Source of the DNA: Candidatus Laterigemmans baculatus
GTDB taxonomy: Bacteria; Planctomycetota; Planctomycetia; Pirellulales; Pirellulaceae
Length of the DNA stretch: 47,388 nt
Assembly: GCF_010367455.1 (NCBI RefSeq)
Contig: NZ_WRPR01000030.1
Location: 1 to 47,388 of the forward strand
Direction of reading: 5' to 3'
Both the position numbers and the translations under genes were made by a program. Under the pieces are notes generated by a model. It was not told the origin of the DNA. It was given only the letters and a program-made list of their open reading frames with translations, and searched no databases. Of this stretch, positions 1-8,209 are shown piece by piece (the stretch's first letter is position 1; each line of letters opens with the position of its first letter).

Positions 1-111
1 GTCGCCTTTCGCTCCGCGAAAGTTGCGCAGACAAACGCTACTTTCCATAGTCGCCTTTCGCTCCGCGAAAGTTGCGCAGACAAACGCTACTTTCGCGGAG
101 CGAAAGGCGAC
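1..111. repeat. Direct plus inverted repeat hairpin element
   Basis: A 45-nt unit (1-45) is repeated directly at 50-94 with a 49-nt period. Positions 50-70 are the exact reverse complement of 91-111, so the second copy closes into a 21-bp hairpin with a 20-nt loop. The element lies just past the 3' end of the isomerase gene and runs off the left edge of the window, so its full extent is unknown. No T-tract follows it on either strand, so it is more like a REP or MITE-type element than a classical intrinsic terminator. Confidence 0.85.
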
Positions 112-124
112 TATGGCGACCCGG

Positions 125-1129
125 TCACGCGGGGAAGGCGTCGGCTTCGCGGTAGGCGTCGATGACGGCTCGCTCGCCTTCGGGTCCCGATAGGCTGTTG
201 CCGTGCTCCATTCCGATTACGCCGCGGAAGCCTTTGCGGTGGATGTGGGCAAACACGTTGCGGTAGTTGATCTCGCCGGTGCCCGGCTCCTTGCGGCCGG
301 GGTTGTCGCCCGCTTGGAAGTAGGCGATCTCGTCCCAGCAGTGGTCGATGTTGGGGATCAGGTTTCCTTCAGTGATCTGCTGGTGGTAGATGTCGAATAA
401 GATTTTGCACGACGGGCTGTCGACCGCTTTGCAGATCGCATAGGCCTGATCGCTGTCGCGGAGGAACGTGCCCCCGTGGTTGGTGTGCCAGTTGAGCGGT
501 TCGAGCACCATCACCAGGTCGTGCGGTTCGAGGATCTCGCTGGCCCGACGGAGCAGTTCGATCACGTTGGCCGTTTGATAGCCCTCGGCCAACCGGGGTC
601 CGCCGTAGCGATTGTCGGCCGCCTCTTCGGGCGTCGGTTGATCGATCGAACCGGGAACGACGGTGACCCAGCGAGCACCGACCCGCCGCGCCACGTCGAC
701 CGATTCGCGGATCGCGGTGAGGACTTCCTCTTGCCGGCCCAGCGAGGGACGGGCAAACACCGGCTCGTTGAAGTTGGCATAGGCGACAAACACCCCCATC
801 TGCATGTCGTGGTCGCGGAGCGCTTGACCGATTTTCTCCTGCAGCGCCGGCTCGCGTTTGGGCAGCCCGTTATCTTCCCACGCCGTGAAGCCCGCTTCGG
901 CGGCAAAAGCAATCTCGTCGAGGATCGCTTCCTCCCCCTTCCCTTCGCGGCGGGCGAGGTTGCGGAACATCCCCGGGTGCGGCGCGTAGGCCAGCTTGAA
1001 CTTACCCTCAGCAGCGGACGATTCCTGCTCGGCCTCTTGAGCCCCGACGCTCGGGGCGGCGGACAGGGCGGCACAGGTCGCCAAGCCTGCGCTGGCGGTA
1101 CGAAGAAGAGCGCGTCGCGAGAGAGCCAT
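125..1129 (-). CDS. Tat-exported hydroxypyruvate isomerase-like TIM-barrel protein
   Basis: 334 aa. The N-terminus has a twin-arginine signal (S-R-R-A-L-L-R at residues 4-10, then an Ala-rich hydrophobic stretch ending near 30), so the enzyme is probably exported folded. The rest is a sugar-phosphate isomerase/AP-endonuclease-2-type TIM barrel. Candidate metal/catalytic ligands E210, D246, Q272 and E308 are spaced 36/26/36, very close to the 35/26/36 spacing remembered for the Hyi/OtnI family (E143, D178, Q204, E240 in E. coli). Family members isomerise hydroxypyruvate or 2-oxo-sugar acids. The real substrate is not evident, and planctomycetes carry many exported paralogues. It is monocistronic here, with a hairpin repeat downstream. 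The ATG at 1129 places the RR motif correctly. Confidence 0.85.
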   Translation of the reverse strand: MALSRRALLRTASAGLATCAALSAAPSVGAQEAEQESSAAEGKFKLAYAPHPGMFRNLARREGKGEEAILDEIAFAAEAGFTAWEDNGLPKREPALQEKIGQALRDHDMQMGVFVAYANFNEPVFARPSLGRQEEVLTAIRESVDVARRVGARWVTVVPGSIDQPTPEEAADNRYGGPRLAEGYQTANVIELLRRASEILEPHDLVMVLEPLNWHTNHGGTFLRDSDQAYAICKAVDSPSCKILFDIYHQQITEGNLIPNIDHCWDEIAYFQAGDNPGRKEPGTGEINYRNVFAHIHRKGFRGVIGMEHGNSLSGPEGERAVIDAYREADAFPA

Positions 1130-1305
1130 AGCGTTTCAATGGTTCGAGGAAGAGGAGCAAAGCGAGTCGACGCCGGAGCAAAACGGCAGAGCTCCCAAGA
1201 TAACTCCCACCGCCGACCGACGCACGCTGGACCCAAGCGGTATGCCAGTTGCTGCGCCCGAATCCTGCTCCCCACTCGCTTCCCCCAACCCGCCGAGGAC
1301 TTTCA

Positions 1306-3075
1306 ATGTCCCGCGAGGACCACCCCCACACCGAAGCCGCTCACGAACACGAATCCCACGCTGGACAGCACTCCCACGCTGGACAGCACTCCCACGCTGG
1401 ACAGCACTCCCACGCTGGACAGCACTCCCACGCTGGACAGCACTCCCACGCTGAACAGCACTCCCACGGTGAACAGCACTCGCATGGTGGAATGGGTGAG
1501 CGAGGAGTGACGCGCCCGATGGAACTGATGCAGCACGGCGAGCACTCGGGGCACGAGCAGTCGGGGCACGAGCACTCGGGGCACGAGCACTCGGGACACG
1601 AGCAGTCGGGGCACGGAGGGCATGGTGGGCACGCGATGAGCGACGAGCAGCGTCACCAGATGCTGCGGATGCATCACAAGAAGACGCTTTGGATCTACTG
1701 GTCGCTGATCCTCTTGGCGGTGTGGTTGATTTCGTCGCCGTTCACCTTTGGATACCTCAACGAAGAGCTGTGGGTCGATCCAAGCGGCGGCCGCGGGGTG
1801 TGGTTCAGCGACCAGACGCACACCGAGCTGCGGGCCCAGTTGATGGCGGCCAGCGATGTGCTGAGCGGGCTCGTGTTGCTCGTCTTGGGCTGGCGTTCGC
1901 TGCGTCCGAACCGACCGGTCAGCCTCTGGGGCTGTTGTTTCGTCGGGGTCTGGTTGACGCTCGCTCCGATCGTGTTTTGGGCACCGACCGCCGGAGCTTA
2001 TCTGAACGACACGATCATCGGGGCTTGGATCATCGCGCTGACGATCCTCATCCCTGGCATGCCCAACATGATCATGTATATGCAGATGGGTCCCGATTCG
2101 CCTCCCGGCTGGACCTACAATCCTTCGAGCTGGCCGCAGCGTTGGATCATGATCTCGCTGGCGTTTGCTGGCTGGCTGGTCTCGCGCTATCTCGCCGCGT
2201 TCCAGCTCGGATATATCGATTATGTTTGGGACCCCTTGGTCGGCTTCAGCCAAGGGACAAAAAAAGTGCTCAATTCGAGCATGTCTCACTCCTGGCCGAT
2301 CTCCGACGGAGGCTTGGGAGCGATCTCCTACACGTTTGAGTTCTTAATGGGTTTTATGGGCAGCTCCGCGCGGTGGCGGACGATGCCTTGGATGGTGGCC
2401 TTTTTTGGAATCTTAGTCATTCCGCTGGGGCTAGCCCACGTGATCCTGGTCATTTCCCAGCCCGTGCTGGTCCACCACTGGTGCGCCCTCTGCCTGTTGG
2501 CCGCGGCGATCATGCTGCCGATGATTCCGCTGCAAGCCGACGAGGTGATCGCCATGTTCCAGCACGTCAAGCAAGCCCACCGCCGGGGCGACCGCGGCGG
2601 CTCGTGGTGGAAGCTGTTCTGGAAAGGGGGAACCGCCGAGGGCTGCGAAGAGGATCAGCGGTCGCCAGAGCTCGTGGAGTTTGCGGAGCAGCCGGGGAAC
2701 GTCGTCAAAGCCTCGCTCTGGGGCATGAGCTTTCCTTGGACGCTGAGCGGAGCGACGCTGGCGGGAGTCGCCCTGATGCTGACTCCGACCTTTTTCGGAA
2801 TCGGGATCCAGAGCCTCGCCGCCGACATTGGCCACTTGGGCGGGGCCTTGATCGTGACTGTCGCGGTGATCGCGATGGGTGAGGTCGTGCGGATCGGGCG
2901 CTATCTGAATGTGCTGATTGGCTTGATCGTGGCGGGAGGCGTCTGGTTCACCGACGAGGCGTCGACTGGGTATGCAGCGACCGCGACGGGGCTGGCGATC
3001 GCTGCAATCCTTCTGTCGCTTCCCCGCGGCCAAGTGCGCGAGCGGTACGGCGCCTGGGACGCGTACGTTCGGTAA
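1306..3075 (+). CDS. SPW-repeat / vitamin K epoxide reductase-family membrane protein with His-rich N-terminus
   Basis: 589 aa from the ATG at 1306, which has a GAGG Shine-Dalgarno 7-10 nt upstream. An upstream in-frame ATG at 1249 has none. Residues 1-110 are a His-rich tail: at least five near-identical 18-bp units encode H-S-H-A-G-Q, followed by S-G-H-E-Q/H units, a likely metal-binding cytoplasmic region. Several membrane helices follow with SPW-type motifs (W-L-I-S-S-P-F, W-L-T-L-A-P). Then comes a VKOR-like segment with C393-A-L-C396 in a membrane context. VKOR proteins reoxidise quinone-linked thiols for disulfide formation, so a redox role is plausible. Further SPW-like helices end the protein. 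No partner thioredoxin domain is seen. Family assignment is good, function inferred. Confidence 0.8.
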   Translation: MSREDHPHTEAAHEHESHAGQHSHAGQHSHAGQHSHAGQHSHAGQHSHAEQHSHGEQHSHGGMGERGVTRPMELMQHGEHSGHEQSGHEHSGHEHSGHEQSGHGGHGGHAMSDEQRHQMLRMHHKKTLWIYWSLILLAVWLISSPFTFGYLNEELWVDPSGGRGVWFSDQTHTELRAQLMAASDVLSGLVLLVLGWRSLRPNRPVSLWGCCFVGVWLTLAPIVFWAPTAGAYLNDTIIGAWIIALTILIPGMPNMIMYMQMGPDSPPGWTYNPSSWPQRWIMISLAFAGWLVSRYLAAFQLGYIDYVWDPLVGFSQGTKKVLNSSMSHSWPISDGGLGAISYTFEFLMGFMGSSARWRTMPWMVAFFGILVIPLGLAHVILVISQPVLVHHWCALCLLAAAIMLPMIPLQADEVIAMFQHVKQAHRRGDRGGSWWKLFWKGGTAEGCEEDQRSPELVEFAEQPGNVVKASLWGMSFPWTLSGATLAGVALMLTPTFFGIGIQSLAADIGHLGGALIVTVAVIAMGEVVRIGRYLNVLIGLIVAGGVWFTDEASTGYAATATGLAIAAILLSLPRGQVRERYGAWDAYVR

Positions 3076-3177
3076 TTCGCCGCTCGAATGCTGCACGCGG
3101 GGGCGAACCGGTTTAACATCAGTACGCTCCCCTCCCACGATTTCCCCCACCTTCCGCCTCGCGGCAGCTAGCGAGCC

Positions 3178-6100
3178 ATGACACATCTATCCGTCGGCAG
3201 TCACTTGGGATCGTTCTTCCTGCGTCGTGTCGAGACTCCCGCTCGGCGGCTGCTCGCCCGCTGCGGTTCCGCGCTGCTGATGGGTTTGGGAACTGCGGTT
3301 CCGCTCGCGGCGGCTGAGCTTCGCACGCCGGAGATCACCGTCCCCGAGGGCTTTACCGTCGAGCGTGTCGCTGCTCCTCCGCTCGTCCAGCATCCCACGA
3401 TGGCCTGCTTCGACGACCGCGGGCGGTTGTTCGTGTGCGAGAGCGCGGGGCTGAATCTCGACGCCGACACGCTCGAAGCCCAGACGCCGAATTCGATCCG
3501 CCTGCTGGAGGATCGGGACGGGGACGGGCGGTTCGATCATGCGACAGTGTTCGCTGACAAGATGACCTTCCCGATGGGAGCGGCTTGGCACGAGGGTGCT
3601 TTGTACGTCGCCTCGCCGCCGAACATTTGGAGGCTGGAGGACAGCGACGGAGACGGCGTTGCCGACAAACGCGAGATCCTGGTCGACAAGTTTGGCTTCA
3701 CCGGGAACGCGGCGAGCATCCATGGTTGCTTTCTGGCTCCCGACGGACGGCTCTACTGGTGCGACGGTTACCACGGCCACGAATTCCGCAACGAAGCGGG
3801 CGAGATCACCAGCAAACGAGTCGGGAGCTACATCTTCTCCTGCCGTCCGGACGGTTCGGATGTTCAAATTCACGCCGGCGGCGGAATGGACAACCCGGTC
3901 GAAGTCGATTTCTCCGAAGCGGGCGATGTGCTGGGAACGGTCAACATTCTCTACACCCGCCCGCGAGTCGACGCCCTGGTGCACTGGCTCTACGGCGGTG
4001 CTTATCCCCACCGCAGCCAAGTGCTCGAAGAACTGAAAGTCACGGGTGATCTGCTCGGCCCGGTCCATTCGTTCGGGCATGTCGCGGTCTCGGGAATGAT
4101 GCGGTACCGCAGCGACTCGTTCGATCTTGAAGGGAGAGATGTCCTCTTCGCGACGTTCTTCAACACCGGGCAGGTGGCGAAGGTGGAGCTAGCGCCGCAG
4201 GGTTCGACCTACCAGGCCATCCAGCGTCCGTTCCTGTCCAGCTCCGACCGCGACTTCCATCCCACCGACGTGCTCGAAGACGCCGACGGAAGTCTGCTGG
4301 TCATCGACACCGGGGGCTGGTTCTATCGCGGCTGTCCGACTTCCCAGTTCTCCAAGCCCGACGTCCTGGGTGGGATCTACCGCGTCCGCCGTGAGGGAGC
4401 GGCAGCCGTGAATTATCCCTGGGGGAGCGAGATCGAGTGGGCGCAGCTGAGTCCCGAGCAATGCCTCGAGCGGACAGGGGACCCGCGCTTCCGCGTTCGC
4501 GAGCGGGCGACCGCCGAGCTGGCTGGCCGTGGCGCTGCGGCTCTTCCAGCATTGCAGACAGCGATCGAAAGCGGCTCGCCACAAACGCGTCTGGCAGCCG
4601 TGTGGGCGCTGTCCCGAATCGTGCAAGCGGAGGCGATGCAGCGGGAGTCGATGCAGCGGGAGGCGCCGGCGGAGGACGCACCGTCTGAACTTCGCTCCCA
4701 AGCCTTGGCCGCGCTCCGCGCTGCGGTCGACGATTCCGAGCCGACGGTTCGCCAAGCGGCCTGCCACTCTCTGGCAACCCACCGCGACGCCGCCGCTCTG
4801 CCCCAGCTGATCGTTACTCTGCAGCAGGATGACCGGCCGGCGGTCCGCCGCGTCGCCGCTCAAGCGCTCGGCCGGATCGGCAGTTCCGAAGCCGTCCCCG
4901 CGTTGCTCCAGGGGCTCGAGCAGGCGGTCGACCGAGCGGAGCGGCACGCCCTGGTCTACGCGCTGATCGAGATCGACGATGCTGAGGCGACCGCCCAGGC
5001 TTTTGCAGGACTCGAGCCGAGCGAACTTTCGCAGCGAGCGGCCAGCGTGGAGGGGGCTCTCAACGCGCTCGATCAAATGGATCACGGGCAGCTCGACGGA
5101 GCCTTCGTGACGTCGCTGCTCGACGCCGAATCCGAGTCGTTGCGACGAACCGCGCTGCGGATCCTGCAGCGTCGTCCCGAGTGGGCGGAATTGGCCGCCG
5201 CGACACTCAACGAACTGCTCACCGCATCGGCTGAGCGGCCCGATCGCTCGGATGTCATCGAAGGGCTGATCACGAACTTAATCCGCCAACCGAGCGTCAT
5301 CGATCAGCTCGGCAAGATGCTCTCGGCCGCCGATCCGGAAAGCGAGCGGACCCAATTCGTGCTGCAGGCGATCGCTCAGTCGAACCTCGACCAGTTGCCG
5401 GCGGAGTGGCAGAAGCCGCTCGGGCAGCTGCTTCAAAGCGACAACGATCCGCGGACGCTTGCCCTGGCCATCGGTGCTGTCGGGGCGATTCGCACGGATC
5501 GCTTTGACGAGCAATTGCGCGCCATTGGCGGTGACGAGTCGCTCTCGCGTCAGCTGCGGGTGGCGGCTTACGAAGCGGTCTCCGGGCGAGGTAACCAATT
5601 GAGTCCCGAGCTGTTCTCGCTGTTGCTCGAGATGCTCGGTCCGACCGGCACGCCTGCCGAAGCGTCGCAGGCGAGCCGCACGATCGCCTCCGCCTCGCTC
5701 ACCAGCGAACAACTCCAAGACGTGCTGCCGTTGCTTGAACAGGCGGGTCCGATGCAGCTGGCCGACCTGATGACACCGTTCACGCGGACCCGCGACGTTG
5801 AGACCGGCCGCGCATTTCTGACAGCGATCGAACGCTCCCGCGGATTCGGAGGACTGGCGGCAACGACTTTTTCGGACACGATCAAACAATTCCCCCAAGA
5901 GCTGTTGCCGCAGGCGAACCGCTTGCTCGACCGCTTGGAAGCCGACCACGAGCAGAAGGTTGCCAAGCTCGACTCGCTGCTGCCGCTCGTCGCCAAAGGA
6001 AACCTTGAGCGAGGTGAGCGACTCTTCTTTTCCGAGAAAGCAAAGTGCAGCAGTTGCCACCGCGTGGGCAACCGCGGCGAGCTGATCGGTCCCGATTTGA

Positions 6101-6414
6101 CGACGATCGGAGCGAACCGGGCGACCGTCGCCCTGCTCGAATCGACCGTGTTCCCCTCGGCCAGCATCGTGCGGGACTACGAGCCGGTCAAAGTCCTTAC
6201 GGTCGATGGACGGCTGCTCACCGGGATCGTCGTCGATCAGACGGCCGAAGCGGTGACCGTGCAACAACAGACCGGAAAGCCGCTTCAGATTCCCCGGGAT
6301 GAGATCGAGGTGATCGAAGCAAGCACCGTGTCGCTGATGCCCGCCGGTTTGGAAGATGCGCTCAACGAGCAGGAGCTGGCGGATATCATCGCTTACCTCT
6401 CCAGCCTCCGATAA
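3178..6414 (+). CDS. PVC-type heme-binding CxxCH protein with dehydrogenase-like propeller and HEAT repeats
   Basis: 1078 aa. An N-terminal signal segment (about residues 20-48) precedes a sorbosone/glucose-dehydrogenase-like beta-propeller (about 50-430; D-x-D-G-D-G and H-G-C-F motifs visible). A long helical HEAT-type region follows (about 430-830), and the C-terminus is a PVC-type c-heme domain with C957-S-S-C960-H961 and a later I-G-P-D-L stretch. This matches the planctomycete membrane-bound dehydrogenase/heme-binding families (TIGR02604/TIGR02603). It should act outside the cytoplasmic membrane as an electron-donating sugar or alcohol dehydrogenase-like protein; the substrate is unknown. 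The gene for a small membrane protein starts 8 bp downstream, so the two are probably cotranscribed. The fused CcsBA in this window (25347-28967) could mature its heme. Confidence 0.9.
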   Translation: MTHLSVGSHLGSFFLRRVETPARRLLARCGSALLMGLGTAVPLAAAELRTPEITVPEGFTVERVAAPPLVQHPTMACFDDRGRLFVCESAGLNLDADTLEAQTPNSIRLLEDRDGDGRFDHATVFADKMTFPMGAAWHEGALYVASPPNIWRLEDSDGDGVADKREILVDKFGFTGNAASIHGCFLAPDGRLYWCDGYHGHEFRNEAGEITSKRVGSYIFSCRPDGSDVQIHAGGGMDNPVEVDFSEAGDVLGTVNILYTRPRVDALVHWLYGGAYPHRSQVLEELKVTGDLLGPVHSFGHVAVSGMMRYRSDSFDLEGRDVLFATFFNTGQVAKVELAPQGSTYQAIQRPFLSSSDRDFHPTDVLEDADGSLLVIDTGGWFYRGCPTSQFSKPDVLGGIYRVRREGAAAVNYPWGSEIEWAQLSPEQCLERTGDPRFRVRERATAELAGRGAAALPALQTAIESGSPQTRLAAVWALSRIVQAEAMQRESMQREAPAEDAPSELRSQALAALRAAVDDSEPTVRQAACHSLATHRDAAALPQLIVTLQQDDRPAVRRVAAQALGRIGSSEAVPALLQGLEQAVDRAERHALVYALIEIDDAEATAQAFAGLEPSELSQRAASVEGALNALDQMDHGQLDGAFVTSLLDAESESLRRTALRILQRRPEWAELAAATLNELLTASAERPDRSDVIEGLITNLIRQPSVIDQLGKMLSAADPESERTQFVLQAIAQSNLDQLPAEWQKPLGQLLQSDNDPRTLALAIGAVGAIRTDRFDEQLRAIGGDESLSRQLRVAAYEAVSGRGNQLSPELFSLLLEMLGPTGTPAEASQASRTIASASLTSEQLQDVLPLLEQAGPMQLADLMTPFTRTRDVETGRAFLTAIERSRGFGGLAATTFSDTIKQFPQELLPQANRLLDRLEADHEQKVAKLDSLLPLVAKGNLERGERLFFSEKAKCSSCHRVGNRGELIGPDLTTIGANRATVALLESTVFPSASIVRDYEPVKVLTVDGRLLTGIVVDQTAEAVTVQQQTGKPLQIPRDEIEVIEASTVSLMPAGLEDALNEQELADIIAYLSSLR

Positions 6415-6422
6415 CCACACCC

Positions 6423-7031
6423 TTGGGCACCTCCGCCGCCAGCGAGCAGCGGCTTCCGCTGTCGATCAAACTCGGCTGCACGCTGTGGGTGGCGGTGTTG
6501 GTGCCGGTCTGGATTCGCGTCCAGGGTTTGCACAATTTCCTCTGGCTCTCGGACATCGCACTGCTCGGCACCTGTGTGGCGCTGTGGTCGGAGAGTCGCT
6601 TGCTGTTGAGCATGATGGCTCTCGGCGGCGTGCTGCCTGAGCTGGCGTGGACGTTTGTATTTCTTGGGCGGCTGATGATCGACTCCGGACCGCTCGAGCA
6701 ATCGGGATACATGTTCAACGACGAGCTTCCGCTGTTTGTCCGCGGGTTGTCGTTGTTCCACGTCTTCCTACCGCCGCTGCTGGTCTATGCCGTGCGGCGA
6801 GTCGGCTACGACTGCCGGGCCCTGCTCCTTTACAGCATCCTCACGTTCGCCGTTTTGCTCGCCTGTTACTATGCGACCGATCCGGCGGAGAACCTCAACT
6901 TCGTGTTCGGCTTCGGCGATCCACCTCGCCCTCCACTCGCTCAGCCCTACTGGATGGCGGCGCAAATGGCGATCCTTCTCGGCGGCGCCTATTGGCCCAC
7001 CCACGCTTTGCTGAAGCGGTGGGCACCATAG
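6423..7031 (+). CDS. Conserved-type small polytopic membrane protein, function unknown
   Basis: 202 aa from a TTG start at 6423, only 8 bp after the stop of the heme/HEAT gene, which suggests translational coupling. Hydropathy by eye gives five to six membrane helices (about 15-31, 36-52, 58-78, 100-122, 130-148, 172-192). No catalytic motif was recognised. The TTG start is chosen because it lies right after the upstream stop and includes the whole first helix; the next ATGs fall within the second or third helix. The pairing suggests a membrane partner for the exported heme protein, but nothing in its sequence shows this. Confidence 0.65.
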   Translation: MGTSAASEQRLPLSIKLGCTLWVAVLVPVWIRVQGLHNFLWLSDIALLGTCVALWSESRLLLSMMALGGVLPELAWTFVFLGRLMIDSGPLEQSGYMFNDELPLFVRGLSLFHVFLPPLLVYAVRRVGYDCRALLLYSILTFAVLLACYYATDPAENLNFVFGFGDPPRPPLAQPYWMAAQMAILLGGAYWPTHALLKRWAP

Positions 7032-7099
7032 CTGGACACCGCCACTTTCTCACGCTGAATTGCCATAACGTCAGCAGAGTCCAGCAGTTGGCTACCAAG

Positions 7100-7167
7100 T
7101 CGTTTAACGGCAAGCCGAAGGCGACTGTGTTTTGAAAAGCAGTCGCCTTCGGCTTGCCGTTAAACGA
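7100..7167. repeat. Perfect 27-bp inverted repeat (dispersed hairpin, copy 1)
   Basis: The left arm 7100-7126 and right arm 7141-7167 are exact reverse complements, with a 14-nt loop. A second copy, with 24-bp arms and a 19-nt loop, is at 30604-30670. Both contain the core TTTAACGGCAAGCCGAAGGC. The right arm is not followed by a T-run, so Rho-independent termination is not clearly supported. It occupies most of the gap between the small membrane protein and the DUF1559 gene. Confidence 0.9.
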
Positions 7168-7316
7168 TGATTCCGCAAGTCGTCCTGCTCCGAACTGATC
7201 CAAAGTACCACTGTCCAGCTATTGTCAGTTTTCTTTCTGCGGTTGGCCAACCTCGACGGGTCGATTCCGAACCATCCCTAGTTCCTTCTCTCGGCCTTTC
7301 ACTGCGGAGCATGCGT

Positions 7317-8207
7317 ATGTCCATCCTCTTTACCTGCCCGCGTTGCGGCAAAAGCACCAACTTTGCGGATAACTACGCCGGCCAAACCGGGCCTTGCCCC
7401 CACTGCGGACAACCGGTCACGGTCCCCGCTTGGTCGCAGCCGCTGAGCGAACCAACCAAGCCGGCCAGCCGAGGCAGTTCGCTGCTGATTACACTGCTGG
7501 CGGTCGGTGCGGGCGGGTTCGTGCTCTTCGTCTGCGGCGGAATGCTGGTCGCCCTCCTGCTTCCTGCTGTGACGACCTCACGGGAAGCGGCCCGCCGGGT
7601 GAGTTGCTCGAACAACCTCAAGCAGATTGGGCTTGCCCTGCATAACTATTCGGACGTCTATGGAACGTTCCCGCCGGCCTACATGACCGACTCAGCGGGC
7701 AACCCGACGGTCAGCTGGCGAGTCCTGATTCTGCCGTTCCTCAACCAGGAACCGCTGTACCGGCAACTCGACACGCAGCAGCCGTGGAACAGCCCCGCGA
7801 ACGCCGCCCTGCTCAGCGCCTCGATCCCGGTTTATCGGTGTCCATCGTCGGTCGACCCTAGCTCGACCGCGACCAATTACATGGTCGTGACCGGGGCTGA
7901 GACGCTGTTCCCCTACGAGCGGGCAGTCAGCCTCCGCGATGTTACCGATGGTCTGAGCAACACGATCGCGGTGGTGGAAGTCGAAGAGCAAGGAGTGCAC
8001 TGGGCCGCCCCGGAAGACCTGGAGCGGCAGAATCTAACCTGGGCCTTCGCCGCGGGAGCCGACGGCCAGATGGGAAGCCGCCACACGGGCGGAATCCAAG
8101 TCCTCCTGGGTGATGCGTCGGTGCGGTATTTCCCCGATACGATCGACCCGGCCAACCTCGCCAAAATGCTCACCATCGCCGGCGACGAAAGAGTCGATCT
8201 GCCGTAG
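7317..8207 (+). CDS. DUF1559-type (pseudopilin-like) protein with N-terminal zinc ribbon
   Basis: 296 aa from the ATG at 7317, which has GGAG at 7306-7309, 7 nt upstream; longer in-frame starts lack this. Residues 1-35 contain two C-x2-C pairs (C-P-R-C and C-P-H-C), a zinc ribbon. A membrane helix follows (about 52-80), then R-E-A-A-R-R[17 protein letters not shown], the hallmark of planctomycete DUF1559 proteins. Near the C-terminus, R-H-T-G-G-I then L-G-D-A-S-V-R is a variant of the H-x9-DG motif, with GDA where ADG is usual. DUF1559 proteins resemble type IV pilin-like proteins but usually begin with a pilin-type signal; here the membrane helix is internal behind a cytoplasmic zinc ribbon. 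Biological role unknown. Confidence 0.85.
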   Translation: MSILFTCPRCGKSTNFADNYAGQTGPCPHCGQPVTVPAWSQPLSEPTKPASRGSSLLITLLAVGAGGFVLFVCGGMLVALLLPAVTTSREAARRVSCSNNLKQIGLALHNYSDVYGTFPPAYMTDSAGNPTVSWRVLILPFLNQEPLYRQLDTQQPWNSPANAALLSASIPVYRCPSSVDPSSTATNYMVVTGAETLFPYERAVSLRDVTDGLSNTIAVVEVEEQGVHWAAPEDLERQNLTWAFAAGADGQMGSRHTGGIQVLLGDASVRYFPDTIDPANLAKMLTIAGDERVDLP

Positions 8208-8209
8208 CG

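Noticed and set aside
1008-2289. Minus-strand open frames over the His-rich gene start
   Set aside because: They are shadows of the 18-bp repeats (V-G-V-L-S-S-V type peptides) on the opposite strand.
7100-7167. Intrinsic terminator
   Set aside because: The stem is far longer than a usual terminator and neither side is followed by a T-run; its copy at 30604 behaves the same. A dispersed repeat is the better description.
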